A stretch of DNA of 64,000 nucleotides from Leptospiraceae bacterium (GTDB lineage: Bacteria > Spirochaetota > Leptospiria > Leptospirales > Leptospiraceae): the NCBI GenBank assembly GCA_016708435.1, contig JADJFV010000035.1, positions 124,001 through 188,000 on the forward strand. Reading direction: 5' to 3'. Position numbers and translations under genes: made by a program. Position 1 is the stretch's first letter; each line of letters starts with the position of its first letter. Positions 26,820-35,796 of this stretch are shown here, piece after piece. A model generated the notes under the pieces. It saw nothing but the letters and a program-made list of their open reading frames with translations, was not told where the DNA came from and made no database searches.

Positions 26820-29800
26820 ATGGAGTTTTTTGAACCATATACTAAATATATACTCTTTAACTTTTTTTCCTTTGGAACGTTACTCGTTACGATATTCACT
26901 TTTGCGTTCGCGTATTTTTTTCTGACTCTTCCAAATAAATCTGATAGCACATTTCATCTAGGTATAGGTTTCTTTTTTCTCGCTATTTTTAACACGGGAT
27001 ATTTCTTTGCTGCATTTTGCTATCATCCTATAGCTGCCTATCATCGTTGGCTGACAGGCGGGTTTATTTTGCCTGCCTTATTACATTTAGGGCAATTCTT
27101 CTTTAAATATCCAAGAGATACGAACCCAAAACTTTCTTCGCGCGTTCTTAAAGGGATGTGGGCAGTTGCAGTCATCGTTGATATTTTTTTCATTGCGGGC
27201 ACATGGAATGCAGATAGGAAATTTCACTTCACAGGTCATTATTGGGATTTTGATGCAGAGCCGATCAGTCGAATGCTGGCAGCGTTAATCGCAATCTATA
27301 CTATCATTTCCTTTTTGCTCATTGGGGGCTGGAAAATTTATATCACTAAAACAAAAGAACGCTGGGTGTTGTTGAAAATTCTATTCGCAATGCTAGTTGC
27401 TGCCATTACCCCTAACATTACAAATATTATGAGTCGTGATGGAGTAATGGAAAGATCTACTTATTTAATAGCGCTTACTCTTTTTTTGGTGATTGGATTT
27501 TTTATCATTTCGATTGTCTATGTTAATTCCACAAAAGATAGAACTACTTTTATGGTGAAGATTGTAGGGCTAACTCTTGTTACACTTCTTATTATTTTGC
27601 AAGCATCTAGCTTTTATTCTATGAAGGATAAAGATAGAGATTATGACAGCCTTCGCTTTGAAAACATGTCCCGTATTTTAGAGGGAGGAGATAAATCAAA
27701 AGACACAAAGTATTTTATACAACTTTCCTTGGATGAACTTGAAATTCAGAAGAAGGATTATCCAAGTTCGACTAATCTTGATTTGCCTCTTATAGAGGTA
27801 GACTTTCGAAATACGGTCATTTATGAAGATATCAAGAATTTGCCGGAGTCAAATTTTCGTTCTGCCTTAAATGAATACTTATTTAATACGCATCCTTATT
27901 TTGAAGGATTTAAAAATAGCATAGGCGAATACCTTGTTACTAATAAAGACTTAACGGATAGTGAATTAAAAGATGTTATTTTTCCATTTTTAAATAAGCT
28001 CAATAATTATAGCTTTGTTCATTCCAATAAAATTAGTCAGTTAGATTCTAAACAATTCTGTCCTGCTATCACAAAATATTTAAGTTCAAGTAGTCTAAAG
28101 AATTTTAGAATTGCAATCGAAAAGAATTTGTCGAATTGTCAGTGGAATGGAAGACCAATTGACTCAGTCAATCTGCGTCGTGAAATCAACAAATACTTTC
28201 GCTATTTTCAAGCTGCAAATACACGTTACTTTCGAAAAAGTATAGACGAGTTTGGAAACCAAAAGCATTACATTGCATATATACATTATGAAGTGTATAC
28301 GCAAGTTGTAAGCGAAGTAGGTTACTCTTACTTAGCATACAGACAGTATATGCATACTACATCTTCCAACCAGCAATTCATTTTAATTATTGTAGTCTGT
28401 ATAGTCATCGGCATATACCCATTATTCTTTCGAGGTAGTTTGGTAACACCGCTTTGGGATTTAGTTCATGCTTTAGAAAAAGTAAATCACGGAGATTTAG
28501 AGGTAGAAGTTCCCATAAAAGTAAATGACGAGATTGGTTTTCTTTCAGACTCCTTTAACTCGATGGTGATTTCAATCAAGTATGCACGGTCAGAGCTTGT
28601 GCACTATGCTGATAACTTGGAAGAAAAAGTAAACGAGCGCACGAAAGAAGTGCAAGAAAAAATGGATGAAGTGCAAAAATTAAAAGTGCAACAAGATGGA
28701 GATTATTTTTTAACATCACTTCTCACAAAGCCACTTTTCATGAATGCAAATAAATCCGAATTCACAAAGACAGAATTTTTAATAAAACAAAAGAAACATT
28801 TTGAGTTTAAGGGCAAACAAGTAGAAATTGGTGGAGATATTTGTGTTACCGGCAACTTGCGATTTGGCAACAAAGCAAAAGTTACACGTTTTACAATGGC
28901 GATGAATGCAGATGCAATGGGAAAATCAATGCAGGGTGCGGGTGGATCTATTGTAATGGGTGTTGCTATGAACTCAATCATGTCGCGTTCTGCTGCAAAA
29001 GATTGGGTTGTAGATAAGCCGCCTGAAGTGTGGCTAACGGACGTATACTACGAGATTCATAGGGTCTTTAAAACTTTTAACGGCTCGATGGTAATTTCTT
29101 GCACCGTGATGCTAATCAATGATGAGACAGGTGAAGTTTATTATTTTAACGCAGAACACCCGTATGCCGTGCTTTATCGAAATGGAAGAGCTGAGTTTAT
29201 TGAAGACAGATTAAACCTTCGTAAGCTTGGTCTTGATTCGGAAATTCCGTTTCAGGTTTTTAAATTCGAACTAGAGCCGGGAGATGTGATTATACTTGCG
29301 TCAGACGGTAGAGATGATATTGATTTAACGCCTGAAGAGCCGGTTCGCACAATCAATGAAGATGAAACTTTATTTTTAAAGCATGTAGTTGCAGGTCGCG
29401 GTGATATAGAAGAAATCTACCATGGGGTTCAACGCTCTGGTGAATTCATTGATGATTTTTCTATTTTAAGAATTGGTTATAAAGAAGTCCCGGTTCATTA
29501 TGCAAGTCCACAAGATGAGCCTGGAATTATTTTACCAAAAGACATTGACCATGACGACTTGGAAAGTGTCTATAGTGAATGTAAGAAATTGCTGCGAGAT
29601 AATAAAGACGAAGTGGCAAGACAATTACTTCAAATTACCTACAATCGGTCAGAGGCTAATCAGAATAACCCTAAGATTAATAAACTCTATGGACTTCTTT
29701 CTTTTAAAGCAAGAGATTATATTTCAACGATTGAAGTGATTCGTAAATATCTAAAAGATGATCCAACCTATGAAGAATTTTGGTATTATCTCGCTATGGC

Positions 29801-30023
29801 TGAAAAGAAATTAGGTCATTATAATATGGCGACAGAGGCAGGTGAGCGGCTAAAAGAAATTAACCCTAGTCATGCCCTTAATATACTAAACCTTGCTGAT
29901 GTAAATCGACTGATGGGCAAAAAAGAAGCATCCATTGAACTTACAAAATTAGTTTTAGAATTAGAGCCTAACAATACGGGTGCGAATCGTCTCATGCAAA
30001 TTCTTAAGAATGGAACTATATGA
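26820..30023 (+). CDS. Membrane 7TM-HAMP-SpoIIE phosphatase with TPR tail
   Basis: A protein of 1067 residues from ATG 26820, with GAGGG 6 nt upstream. About seven membrane helices occupy residues 10-255, then an extracytoplasmic domain (260-515), another helix (about 520-540), a HAMP domain (LVTPLWDLVHALEKVNHGDL, about 545-600), a coiled coil (KVNERTKEVQEKMDEVQKL), a SpoIIE/PP2C domain (about 645-885), and TPR repeats at the end. Metal-binding motifs of the phosphatase are recognisable: GGDICVTG, NADAMGKSMQG, ILASDGRDDIDL and IDDFSILRIGY. It probably dephosphorylates an anti-sigma antagonist of the STAS type. ATGA couples it to the next gene. Confidence 0.92.
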   Translation: MEFFEPYTKYILFNFFSFGTLLVTIFTFAFAYFFLTLPNKSDSTFHLGIGFFFLAIFNTGYFFAAFCYHPIAAYHRWLTGGFILPALLHLGQFFFKYPRDTNPKLSSRVLKGMWAVAVIVDIFFIAGTWNADRKFHFTGHYWDFDAEPISRMLAALIAIYTIISFLLIGGWKIYITKTKERWVLLKILFAMLVAAITPNITNIMSRDGVMERSTYLIALTLFLVIGFFIISIVYVNSTKDRTTFMVKIVGLTLVTLLIILQASSFYSMKDKDRDYDSLRFENMSRILEGGDKSKDTKYFIQLSLDELEIQKKDYPSSTNLDLPLIEVDFRNTVIYEDIKNLPESNFRSALNEYLFNTHPYFEGFKNSIGEYLVTNKDLTDSELKDVIFPFLNKLNNYSFVHSNKISQLDSKQFCPAITKYLSSSSLKNFRIAIEKNLSNCQWNGRPIDSVNLRREINKYFRYFQAANTRYFRKSIDEFGNQKHYIAYIHYEVYTQVVSEVGYSYLAYRQYMHTTSSNQQFILIIVVCIVIGIYPLFFRGSLVTPLWDLVHALEKVNHGDLEVEVPIKVNDEIGFLSDSFNSMVISIKYARSELVHYADNLEEKVNERTKEVQEKMDEVQKLKVQQDGDYFLTSLLTKPLFMNANKSEFTKTEFLIKQKKHFEFKGKQVEIGGDICVTGNLRFGNKAKVTRFTMAMNADAMGKSMQGAGGSIVMGVAMNSIMSRSAAKDWVVDKPPEVWLTDVYYEIHRVFKTFNGSMVISCTVMLINDETGEVYYFNAEHPYAVLYRNGRAEFIEDRLNLRKLGLDSEIPFQVFKFELEPGDVIILASDGRDDIDLTPEEPVRTINEDETLFLKHVVAGRGDIEEIYHGVQRSGEFIDDFSILRIGYKEVPVHYASPQDEPGIILPKDIDHDDLESVYSECKKLLRDNKDEVARQLLQITYNRSEANQNNPKINKLYGLLSFKARDYISTIEVIRKYLKDDPTYEEFWYYLAMAEKKLGHYNMATEAGERLKEINPSHALNILNLADVNRLMGKKEASIELTKLVLELEPNNTGANRLMQILKNGTI

Positions 30024-30958
30024 TTCCTGAATTTCCTGAGAATCTGATTTATCTAGAAAAAAGTTCCCGTCATGCAAATTTGTATGATGTAAGCCTTTAT
30101 GGAATTGATAAGCTAGATGAGTATGATTCACTCGAAGCGCATATTGTCCTTTATCCGTATAGCAGGCGCATAACGTCCGAGAATGTTAGCTTTTATCCAT
30201 TTGAAGAATATGTAAAAGATGTTCAATCCAATCATGTATCAGCTTACGCAAAAATCCAACTCAAGTTTCAAAAATTCTTTGGAGTTCTACTAGGCTCAGT
30301 GATTGCGGCAATATTTTACAAATACAAACCGGATGATTTATTTTCTGTTGAGTCTGTCGTTGCGGTATTTGCCGCTTATGCGATAGGAAAAGAAATCTGG
30401 GCGGATATCGAAAGATTTCTAATTAATATTTCTAAACGATCCAGGTTACGTTATACGGAAGACTATTATAAATACGAGCTAGAAAAATTCACAACGATGA
30501 CTCATTATTCTACTCTCGCTAAGAAGCAGCGCTACGGCAAAGCGACATTACTCCCTGAGAAGATTAATTTCTTAGAGCTTAGTAATTCCCAAACTCTCAG
30601 AATGCATTTCAATCTGTCCGACATAAAGCCACCGAATGCTACAAGTGCACATATTTTTTCGATTCACATAGAAGGCGACATGCAATCTGATTTTGAAAAA
30701 TACGGGCATCTATTTGGTGTTAAGATTAGTCTAAATAAGAAAGGTTTTTTCTTCACAAAAAAATTAGAACTATTTCAATCTCTCCACAACCACGAAAAAG
30801 GCTGTCTCGATGACGAAGAAGTCTGGTCAAAGAATGCAATCTACTTTCGAAGAGTTCTCACTGTTGGCAAAATCAAATACTTCCTCGAGCGCGGCGTAAT
30901 TGCCAGTAAGTCGCTAGTTCAATATATAGAGCCAAAGTTTAGGAAGAGGAAGGGCTAA
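30020..30958 (+). CDS. Hypothetical protein coupled to the SpoIIE phosphatase
   Basis: A protein of 312 residues whose ATG overlaps the phosphatase stop by 4 bp. It has two short hydrophobic segments near residues 90-125 (VLLGSVIAAIFY and VVAVFAAYAIGKEIW), likely a membrane hairpin, between a charged N-terminal half and a soluble C-terminal domain (about 130-312) with LRMHFNLSDIKPPNATSAHI and KYGHLFGVKISL. I recognise no family. Coupling with the phosphatase suggests it works with it, perhaps as a membrane anchor or sensor. Confidence 0.8.
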   Translation: MIPEFPENLIYLEKSSRHANLYDVSLYGIDKLDEYDSLEAHIVLYPYSRRITSENVSFYPFEEYVKDVQSNHVSAYAKIQLKFQKFFGVLLGSVIAAIFYKYKPDDLFSVESVVAVFAAYAIGKEIWADIERFLINISKRSRLRYTEDYYKYELEKFTTMTHYSTLAKKQRYGKATLLPEKINFLELSNSQTLRMHFNLSDIKPPNATSAHIFSIHIEGDMQSDFEKYGHLFGVKISLNKKGFFFTKKLELFQSLHNHEKGCLDDEEVWSKNAIYFRRVLTVGKIKYFLERGVIASKSLVQYIEPKFRKRKG

Positions 30959-30963
30959 TACTA

Positions 30964-31257
30964 TTAAGCCGCAGTAGGTTTATCAAGCGGGTCATCTACT
31001 TCAATACTTTCTTCATATAAAACAACCGGATCGAGGTCAATGCATTCATACGGATTATAATCTCCTGTTACATCCCAAGCTAAGGTTTTATTTAATACAG
31101 TGCACCTATTCAAGTAGAAATCTTTGTCTTGCAACTTTCGGAAAACACCTTTATCTAAAAGAGGTGAAACGTCATAGAGTTTGATTTTTCCGTCACTAAA
31201 ATACAGATACACTTTATAATTTTCAGTTGGATAAACTTGTAGGATAGTTATAATCAT
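30964..31257 (-). CDS. DUF2442 domain protein
   Basis: A protein of 97 residues. It has the DUF2442 pattern: VYPTENYKVYLYFSDGKIKLYDVSPLL at the N-terminus (quoted in parts: YKVYLYFSDGK and YDVSPLL) and CTVLNKTLAWDVTGDYNPYECIDLDP (as TLAWDVTGDYNP, about 61-72) near the end. DUF2442 genes are usually paired with DUF4160 genes, and a relic of that partner lies directly upstream. The pair is of unknown function and toxin-antitoxin-like in organisation. The gene is convergent with the SpoIIE operon. Confidence 0.85.
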   Translation of the reverse strand: MIITILQVYPTENYKVYLYFSDGKIKLYDVSPLLDKGVFRKLQDKDFYLNRCTVLNKTLAWDVTGDYNPYECIDLDPVVLYEESIEVDDPLDKPTAA

Positions 31258-31267
31258 TTTTTCGTTC

Positions 31268-31330
31268 TCAATTTAAAGGATCAATCTTTTCAATCGTGCC
31301 ATGATTTTTCGCTGATTCCCAATTAGACAT
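31268..31330 (-). pseudogene. Relic of a DUF4160 gene
   Basis: A 20-residue frame, MSNWESAKNHGTIEKIDPLN, ends 10 bp before the DUF2442 start. It matches the usual C-terminal end of DUF4160 proteins (NWxxAxxxxxxxKIxPL). In intact operons DUF4160 sits just upstream of DUF2442. The rest of the gene is absent: an in-frame stop lies immediately upstream. The match is by memory of the family and is short. Confidence 0.5.
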
Positions 31331-31571
31331 TAATTTAACTTTATTTTATACTTCAAAAGAAAATGGCAAGTCATTTCTGAAATCAATTTTGAGGTAGATT
31401 AGTTTAATTTAAAATAGGAAATAAGGGCGGTTGTCACCCCCATTATGTTTCGACCCAAAGGAGAAACATTAAGTTTCGTTTTCAGTCGGGTGTCTCAAAG
31501 ACTTGAGATTTCAAAAAAATGTTTAGCAGTTTAAATTTCTTATGCCGAATTGAAATTGAACGAAATTAAGG

Positions 31572-32548
31572 CTACTTCTCTTTAACCTCTGTAATCTTTC
31601 CCGTCGGGACATGAAGAAGGTAATTTCGTTTATCCACTGAGAATTCGATATTGCCGGTGTAGGGTTGTTTCAGTTTTAGGATTTGTTCGGAGTCCAATAT
31701 TTCTTTTATAGAAAAACTTTGCTTTATTTGAAGGGGAATTTGTTTGATTAATTTCATATCGTTCGCTTTAAGTTCATCAAATAGTTTATAAGGATAAAAA
31801 ATATATTTACTTTATTTTCACCTCTTTGCAGTTTTAAACATTTGTAAAATATACAAACTTCTTCCCAAGCAATGCAGTGATTACAATCACTAATTGGATG
31901 AACATAAACTTGATCAGAACTCTGATATAAATTCTTTTTTTCCAATGTATTTATATCAATAGTGTGGTATGAAAATAAACCGCCACCACCATCTCCGATA
32001 GTATAATAACTTATAAGAGTATCATTATCATACCAATAAGTTATATTTTTTTTCTCAATTCTATTTATAAGCTTAAAATTTTTCTTATTTCGTATTTCCA
32101 TATAACATAGATACTCGATTTCGGCGTATAGATCATTGCAATCTACTTGGTGCGTTGTGCTTACGATATTCCCTGTCTTTGGATGCTTAATTGTAAAAAA
32201 ATAAAACTTATCTCTACTAGGACTAAAGACTGGCTCAGAGAGGTAAACATCGAATACCCAACCAGAATCATTTCCGACTTCGACTTTAAACCATTTACCT
32301 TTTTGTTCTTCGATTGTGTCATTTCTTTCATTTTCAGGAAGTTGTTTGTGGCTAACCATTGTTCCGCGCGGAAGGAGTCGGATAGATTTTGCTTTGCGAG
32401 AAGGCGCATCGCGAAGATTGAGTCCACTATCGGGAGTTACAATCCATTTTTTAATAAGAGCCTTGTCTTCTGGATTTTCATTTGGTTTAGAATCTTGGAT
32501 TGATTTGCAACTCAGTAAGACTAAGATTAGAAACAAAAAGAATTTCAT
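31572..32548 (-). pseudogene. SH3-domain lipoprotein, frameshifted near the C-terminus
   Basis: The first frame (32548 to 31754) starts with a signal and lipobox LVLLSC. An SH3_3-type bacterial domain follows: WIVTPDSGLNLRDAPSRKA (about 36-54) and GKWFKVEVGNDSGWVFDVY (about 84-102). A beta-rich domain follows. Near the end the frame changes at an A6 run (31796-31801, T6 on the coding strand): adding one base continues FYPYKLFDELKANDMKLIKQ and on to a stop at 31572, in frame with the 61-codon reading frame there. The intact protein would be about 325 residues. It is probably envelope-associated and may bind peptidoglycan. Confidence 0.8.
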
Positions 32549-33012
32549 TGTTCTAATATTTTGAGTAAGTGAGTTTTTTCAACGAAAAAGAGATAAGAAA
32601 TTGTAGCTATTTGGTATAGACAGGTTGCCATTGATTCAATGAAATCATGATTAGTATGGATAGCCTCCGAAATATGTCTCGGTATAAAACACCCTGAATC
32701 CTAGCATTGTATTTCTAAATACATGTTTTGCAATGATCAAAATCACCGTTAATAAATTATTTTTTTGATATTCGAATTATTTGTTGTAGCAAATCGTTGT
32801 TAAATGAAAATTAGGCAATATATAGAAAATTATAATTTAAGAATACGATAGTTGAAATCGCATAACAATAATTATACTTTTATCATTGTATTTAGCAATC
32901 AGAGATCGAGCGAAAAAAAATAAATTAAAATAAGGGAAAATGAAATATTTTTATTCATGAAAAGGTATACATATACAGAGAGATAAAAAATAAAAGCAAG
33001 AGGAATTTAAGT
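32549..33012. other. AT-rich gene-free stretch upstream of the first ankyrin gene
   Basis: About 464 bp, very AT-rich. I find no gene. The last 70 bp (from about 32945) resemble the region before the second ankyrin gene at 42140: a GCATACATATA-like stretch followed by AAGAGG, the ribosome-binding site. This may be the remains of the same duplicated promoter. Confidence 0.5.
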
Positions 33013-33660
33013 ATGAATACAACCACAATGGAAAAAGAAAAAACGGTTGTTCCTGTAGAATCAGAGATTCTTTCAAAACCAGCCACAGCTAATTTTGAAG
33101 GACAGACTCCGCTTCATGTAGCAACAAATCAAGGTGATATCGAACTGGCAAGAACGTTAATCGCCAAAGGTTCCGATGTAAATGCTGTCACAAATTTCTG
33201 GCATACGCCTTTGCATTATGCGGTAAACCGTGGAGGTTACGAAATTGCAAAACTACTTTTAGATAGTGGTGCTAAGGTAAATGCTCTAAGTAATTTCGAT
33301 TACACTCCGCTTCATTATGCCGCTAACCATGGAAAGGTAAGAGTCGCTGAACTTTTAATTGACAAAGGGGCTGCACTAAATATTCAAAATACTTTCGGTC
33401 ATACTCCTCTTCATTGCACGGCTAATCATCCGAAGATTCAATCTGATTGCGATAATTGTAAGAATGGTCGCTATATATTCTGTGGGGGAGTCCATGGTCG
33501 GACTGAAATCGCAAGATTGCTCGTCGATAAAGGTGCAAAGTTAAATTTAGAAGATGGAGATGGAAATACAGCTCTCGAAATTGCCAAAAAGTTTGGCTAT
33601 GCCGAAATGGTGCATATAATTGAAGCAGGATTATTAATGCATACTAGAAGAATGGGTTAA
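33013..33660 (+). CDS. Ankyrin-repeat protein with cysteine-containing insert
   Basis: A protein of 215 residues with about five ankyrin repeats, each carrying TPLHxAxxxGxxxxAxxLxxxGAxxN (for example GQTPLHVATNQGDIELARTL and HTPLHYAVNRG). An insert of about 25 residues interrupts the fourth repeat and holds CDNCKNGRYIFC, three close Cys that could bind a metal. The paralogue at 42140 lacks it. There is no signal peptide; it is probably cytoplasmic and binds a partner protein. The ribosome-binding site is AAGAGG. The last 4 bp overlap the convergent methyltransferase gene. Confidence 0.9.
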   Translation: MNTTTMEKEKTVVPVESEILSKPATANFEGQTPLHVATNQGDIELARTLIAKGSDVNAVTNFWHTPLHYAVNRGGYEIAKLLLDSGAKVNALSNFDYTPLHYAANHGKVRVAELLIDKGAALNIQNTFGHTPLHCTANHPKIQSDCDNCKNGRYIFCGGVHGRTEIARLLVDKGAKLNLEDGDGNTALEIAKKFGYAEMVHIIEAGLLMHTRRMG

Positions 33661-34586
33661 GAGTGTTTAATTAAATAGCATTTGTGAATTTTGTCATTTC
33701 GAAAGTCTTCGGGGATCGTATCTCTGGTAATGTCTTGCACATTATCTGTGTTAATCGCATCCCCGTTAAGCTTAAATTTTTGAAAGTTATTTGAGAATAA
33801 TATTATTCCGTCTTGGTTTAAATGATCTAAGCAGTGGTTGATTAGAAATGGATGATCTTTTTGAACGTCAAATGGAATCGGCATTTTCTTAGAGCGAGAA
33901 AACGTCGGAGGATCAATCACTATTAAATCAAATCTCCAGCTTTGTTTCATATTTTCTAAAAAGAATTGCACGTTTTCTCTGATCGCAATATGGTTAAATT
34001 TCTCTAGTCCGTTTAATTGGAAGTTGTCGCGTGACCAATCACAATAGGTATTTGACATATCTACCGATGTCGTATAACGCACACCTGCCTTCGCTGCAAC
34101 AACACTAAAAGAAGAAGTATAGGAGAATAGGTTTAACATTCTCTCTTTACCTTTTGCGAATTCATTTTTTACAAGAGTGCGAGTCTTTCTGTGATCTAAA
34201 AATATTCCTGTGTCTAAATAGTCTTTTAGGTTTACAATTAGCTTTGCGTCATTTTCCCGGATTACAAATCTTTCTTTTTCGGAAGCTACTTTTTCGTATT
34301 GTGCTCCTTCTTTTTGTCTGCGACGGGATTTATAGTATTGGTTTTTTGATGAAATGCCTAGAACTTTTTCTACTGCTAATCCAATTTGTTCTATCAGCAA
34401 ATCTTCATTCGCCGTAGAATCGTCTTCATAGATTTGGATATGGGCTTTCTTTAGATAGATATCAATCGCAGCCGGAAATTCCTGTAATTCCCTATCATAG
34501 ACTCGATAGGCATCTATTTTATTTTTTAAAATCCAGGAATCTAATTTTCCCTGGTTGCTAGTTAAAATTTCTATTAATTCATTCAT
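33657..34586 (-). CDS. RlmK-like class I SAM-dependent rRNA methyltransferase
   Basis: A protein of 309 residues. Motif I is MLNLFSYTSSFSVVAAKAG (about 153-171), which binds S-adenosylmethionine; the catalytic region is FDLIVIDPPTFSRSKKM (about 230-246). This order, with FLDHRKTRTLV before motif I, is that of the RlmK domain of RlmL, which makes m7G2069 in 23S rRNA. The N-terminal 90 residues are of the same family. No THUMP/RlmL half is present, so it is a stand-alone RlmK. It is convergent with the ankyrin gene. Confidence 0.85.
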   Translation of the reverse strand: MNELIEILTSNQGKLDSWILKNKIDAYRVYDRELQEFPAAIDIYLKKAHIQIYEDDSTANEDLLIEQIGLAVEKVLGISSKNQYYKSRRRQKEGAQYEKVASEKERFVIRENDAKLIVNLKDYLDTGIFLDHRKTRTLVKNEFAKGKERMLNLFSYTSSFSVVAAKAGVRYTTSVDMSNTYCDWSRDNFQLNGLEKFNHIAIRENVQFFLENMKQSWRFDLIVIDPPTFSRSKKMPIPFDVQKDHPFLINHCLDHLNQDGIILFSNNFQKFKLNGDAINTDNVQDITRDTIPEDFRNDKIHKCYLIKHS

Positions 34587-34683
34587 GGATTATTACTACT
34601 TTTTTTGGTAAGAGTGAATAGAAAAGTTTTTTAACTAACACGGTCACCTCTCACGATAAAGCAGTTCGAGGTGACTGTAAAAG

Positions 34684-35754
34684 TCAGCCTTGCTCTCTTT
34701 CTAAAAGGCTATTTAGTAAATCAGGACTGATGTTTAGGTTTCCAATCTTCTGTGCATTCTTCGCAAGGTCACGCATAGCGCGACTGACGATTTGTTGTGA
34801 ATTCATCTGATTAGCCGCTAAGACTTCTAATAGCTCAGGGCTAAGTCCTGCAAGAGCGTTAAGCTCTAAGCGTAAAGCTTCTCCTTTTGCTTTGGAAGCC
34901 TGAATTGTATTTTCGGATTGGTGGCTAACAAGTTTTTTGCGCTCTTCTTCTCTTAGAATTTCTGCTTTTAATCTTTGGGATTCAATTTCATCTTCTTTTT
35001 CTTGCATTGCCATTTGTGAATTCATTCTAGCTTCTTCTAAGAGACTTTGTTTTTCTTGAACGGCAATTTCTATATTCATTTGCTCTTCGCGGATTTTGCG
35101 ATTTTTTTCTTCGATTGCGATTTGTGTTTGTAATTCGTTTTCTTTGATTTTACGCTCTTGCTCTACTGCAAAATTTCTTCTTACGTAAATGGCTTCGTCT
35201 GCTTCTTTGAGGAGTGTTTCTCTCGCACTTGCTTCGAGGGCTCTAGACATTTCGGGAGTAGGACTTACCTTTAGAATGGCAAAGTCTACTACTTCGATTC
35301 CGAGTGCGGATAAGGATTCGTTATCTTTCAGTCTGGATTTAACATGAGTGACTAGCTCACTTCCTGACTTGAGGGCAGTGCGAAGATCCATACCGGAAAG
35401 CTTTTCGCGAATCGTTACTTGGATAACGTTTGTTAGCCGGACTGGAAGTTTTTCAAATCCATCTCCTGTGTAACGACCATTAGCATCTACGGCAAAATCA
35501 AGTAAGCCGGCAAGTTTTGTGGGTTGTAAGACTCGATAGGTGAACTGACCCTGAATGTTTATTTCCTGATAGTCAATTGTAGTCTCTTTGAAAATAAACG
35601 GCGAATCACAACTAGCCGCAGGAACAATGACTACGTTAGCAGAAGGAGCATAGTAAAAAAAACTAAGACCTGTTCCTTCTGCACGAATTTTACCTTTGCG
35701 ATAAAGAATTGCATAATCGGTAGGACGAACTTTTATAAATCGAATTCCAAACAT
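34684..35754 (-). CDS. SPFH/Band 7 domain protein
   Basis: A protein of 356 residues. The N-terminal part (about 10-190) is the SPFH domain: FIKVRPTDYAILYRKGKIR at the start and TDIRV-like strand NVIQVTIREKLSGMDLRTAL (about 106-125). A long coiled coil rich in Glu, Lys and Arg (about 195-290) follows. The end is a helical tail with LSPELLEVLAANQM. There is no clear membrane segment. SPFH proteins form membrane-associated oligomers; the role here is unknown. A hairpin (GTCACCTC at 34643, GAGGTGAC at 34668) lies downstream of its stop. Confidence 0.85.
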   Translation of the reverse strand: MFGIRFIKVRPTDYAILYRKGKIRAEGTGLSFFYYAPSANVVIVPAASCDSPFIFKETTIDYQEINIQGQFTYRVLQPTKLAGLLDFAVDANGRYTGDGFEKLPVRLTNVIQVTIREKLSGMDLRTALKSGSELVTHVKSRLKDNESLSALGIEVVDFAILKVSPTPEMSRALEASARETLLKEADEAIYVRRNFAVEQERKIKENELQTQIAIEEKNRKIREEQMNIEIAVQEKQSLLEEARMNSQMAMQEKEDEIESQRLKAEILREEERKKLVSHQSENTIQASKAKGEALRLELNALAGLSPELLEVLAANQMNSQQIVSRAMRDLAKNAQKIGNLNISPDLLNSLLEREQG

Positions 35755-35796
35755 GGATTCATTGTGATTACAAAAAAAACTCTGTCAAGTGAAAAA

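Noticed and set aside
32161..32427. Alternative frames in the SH3 lipoprotein gene
   Set aside because: They are antisense or shifted shadows of a frame with a signal peptide and an SH3 domain.
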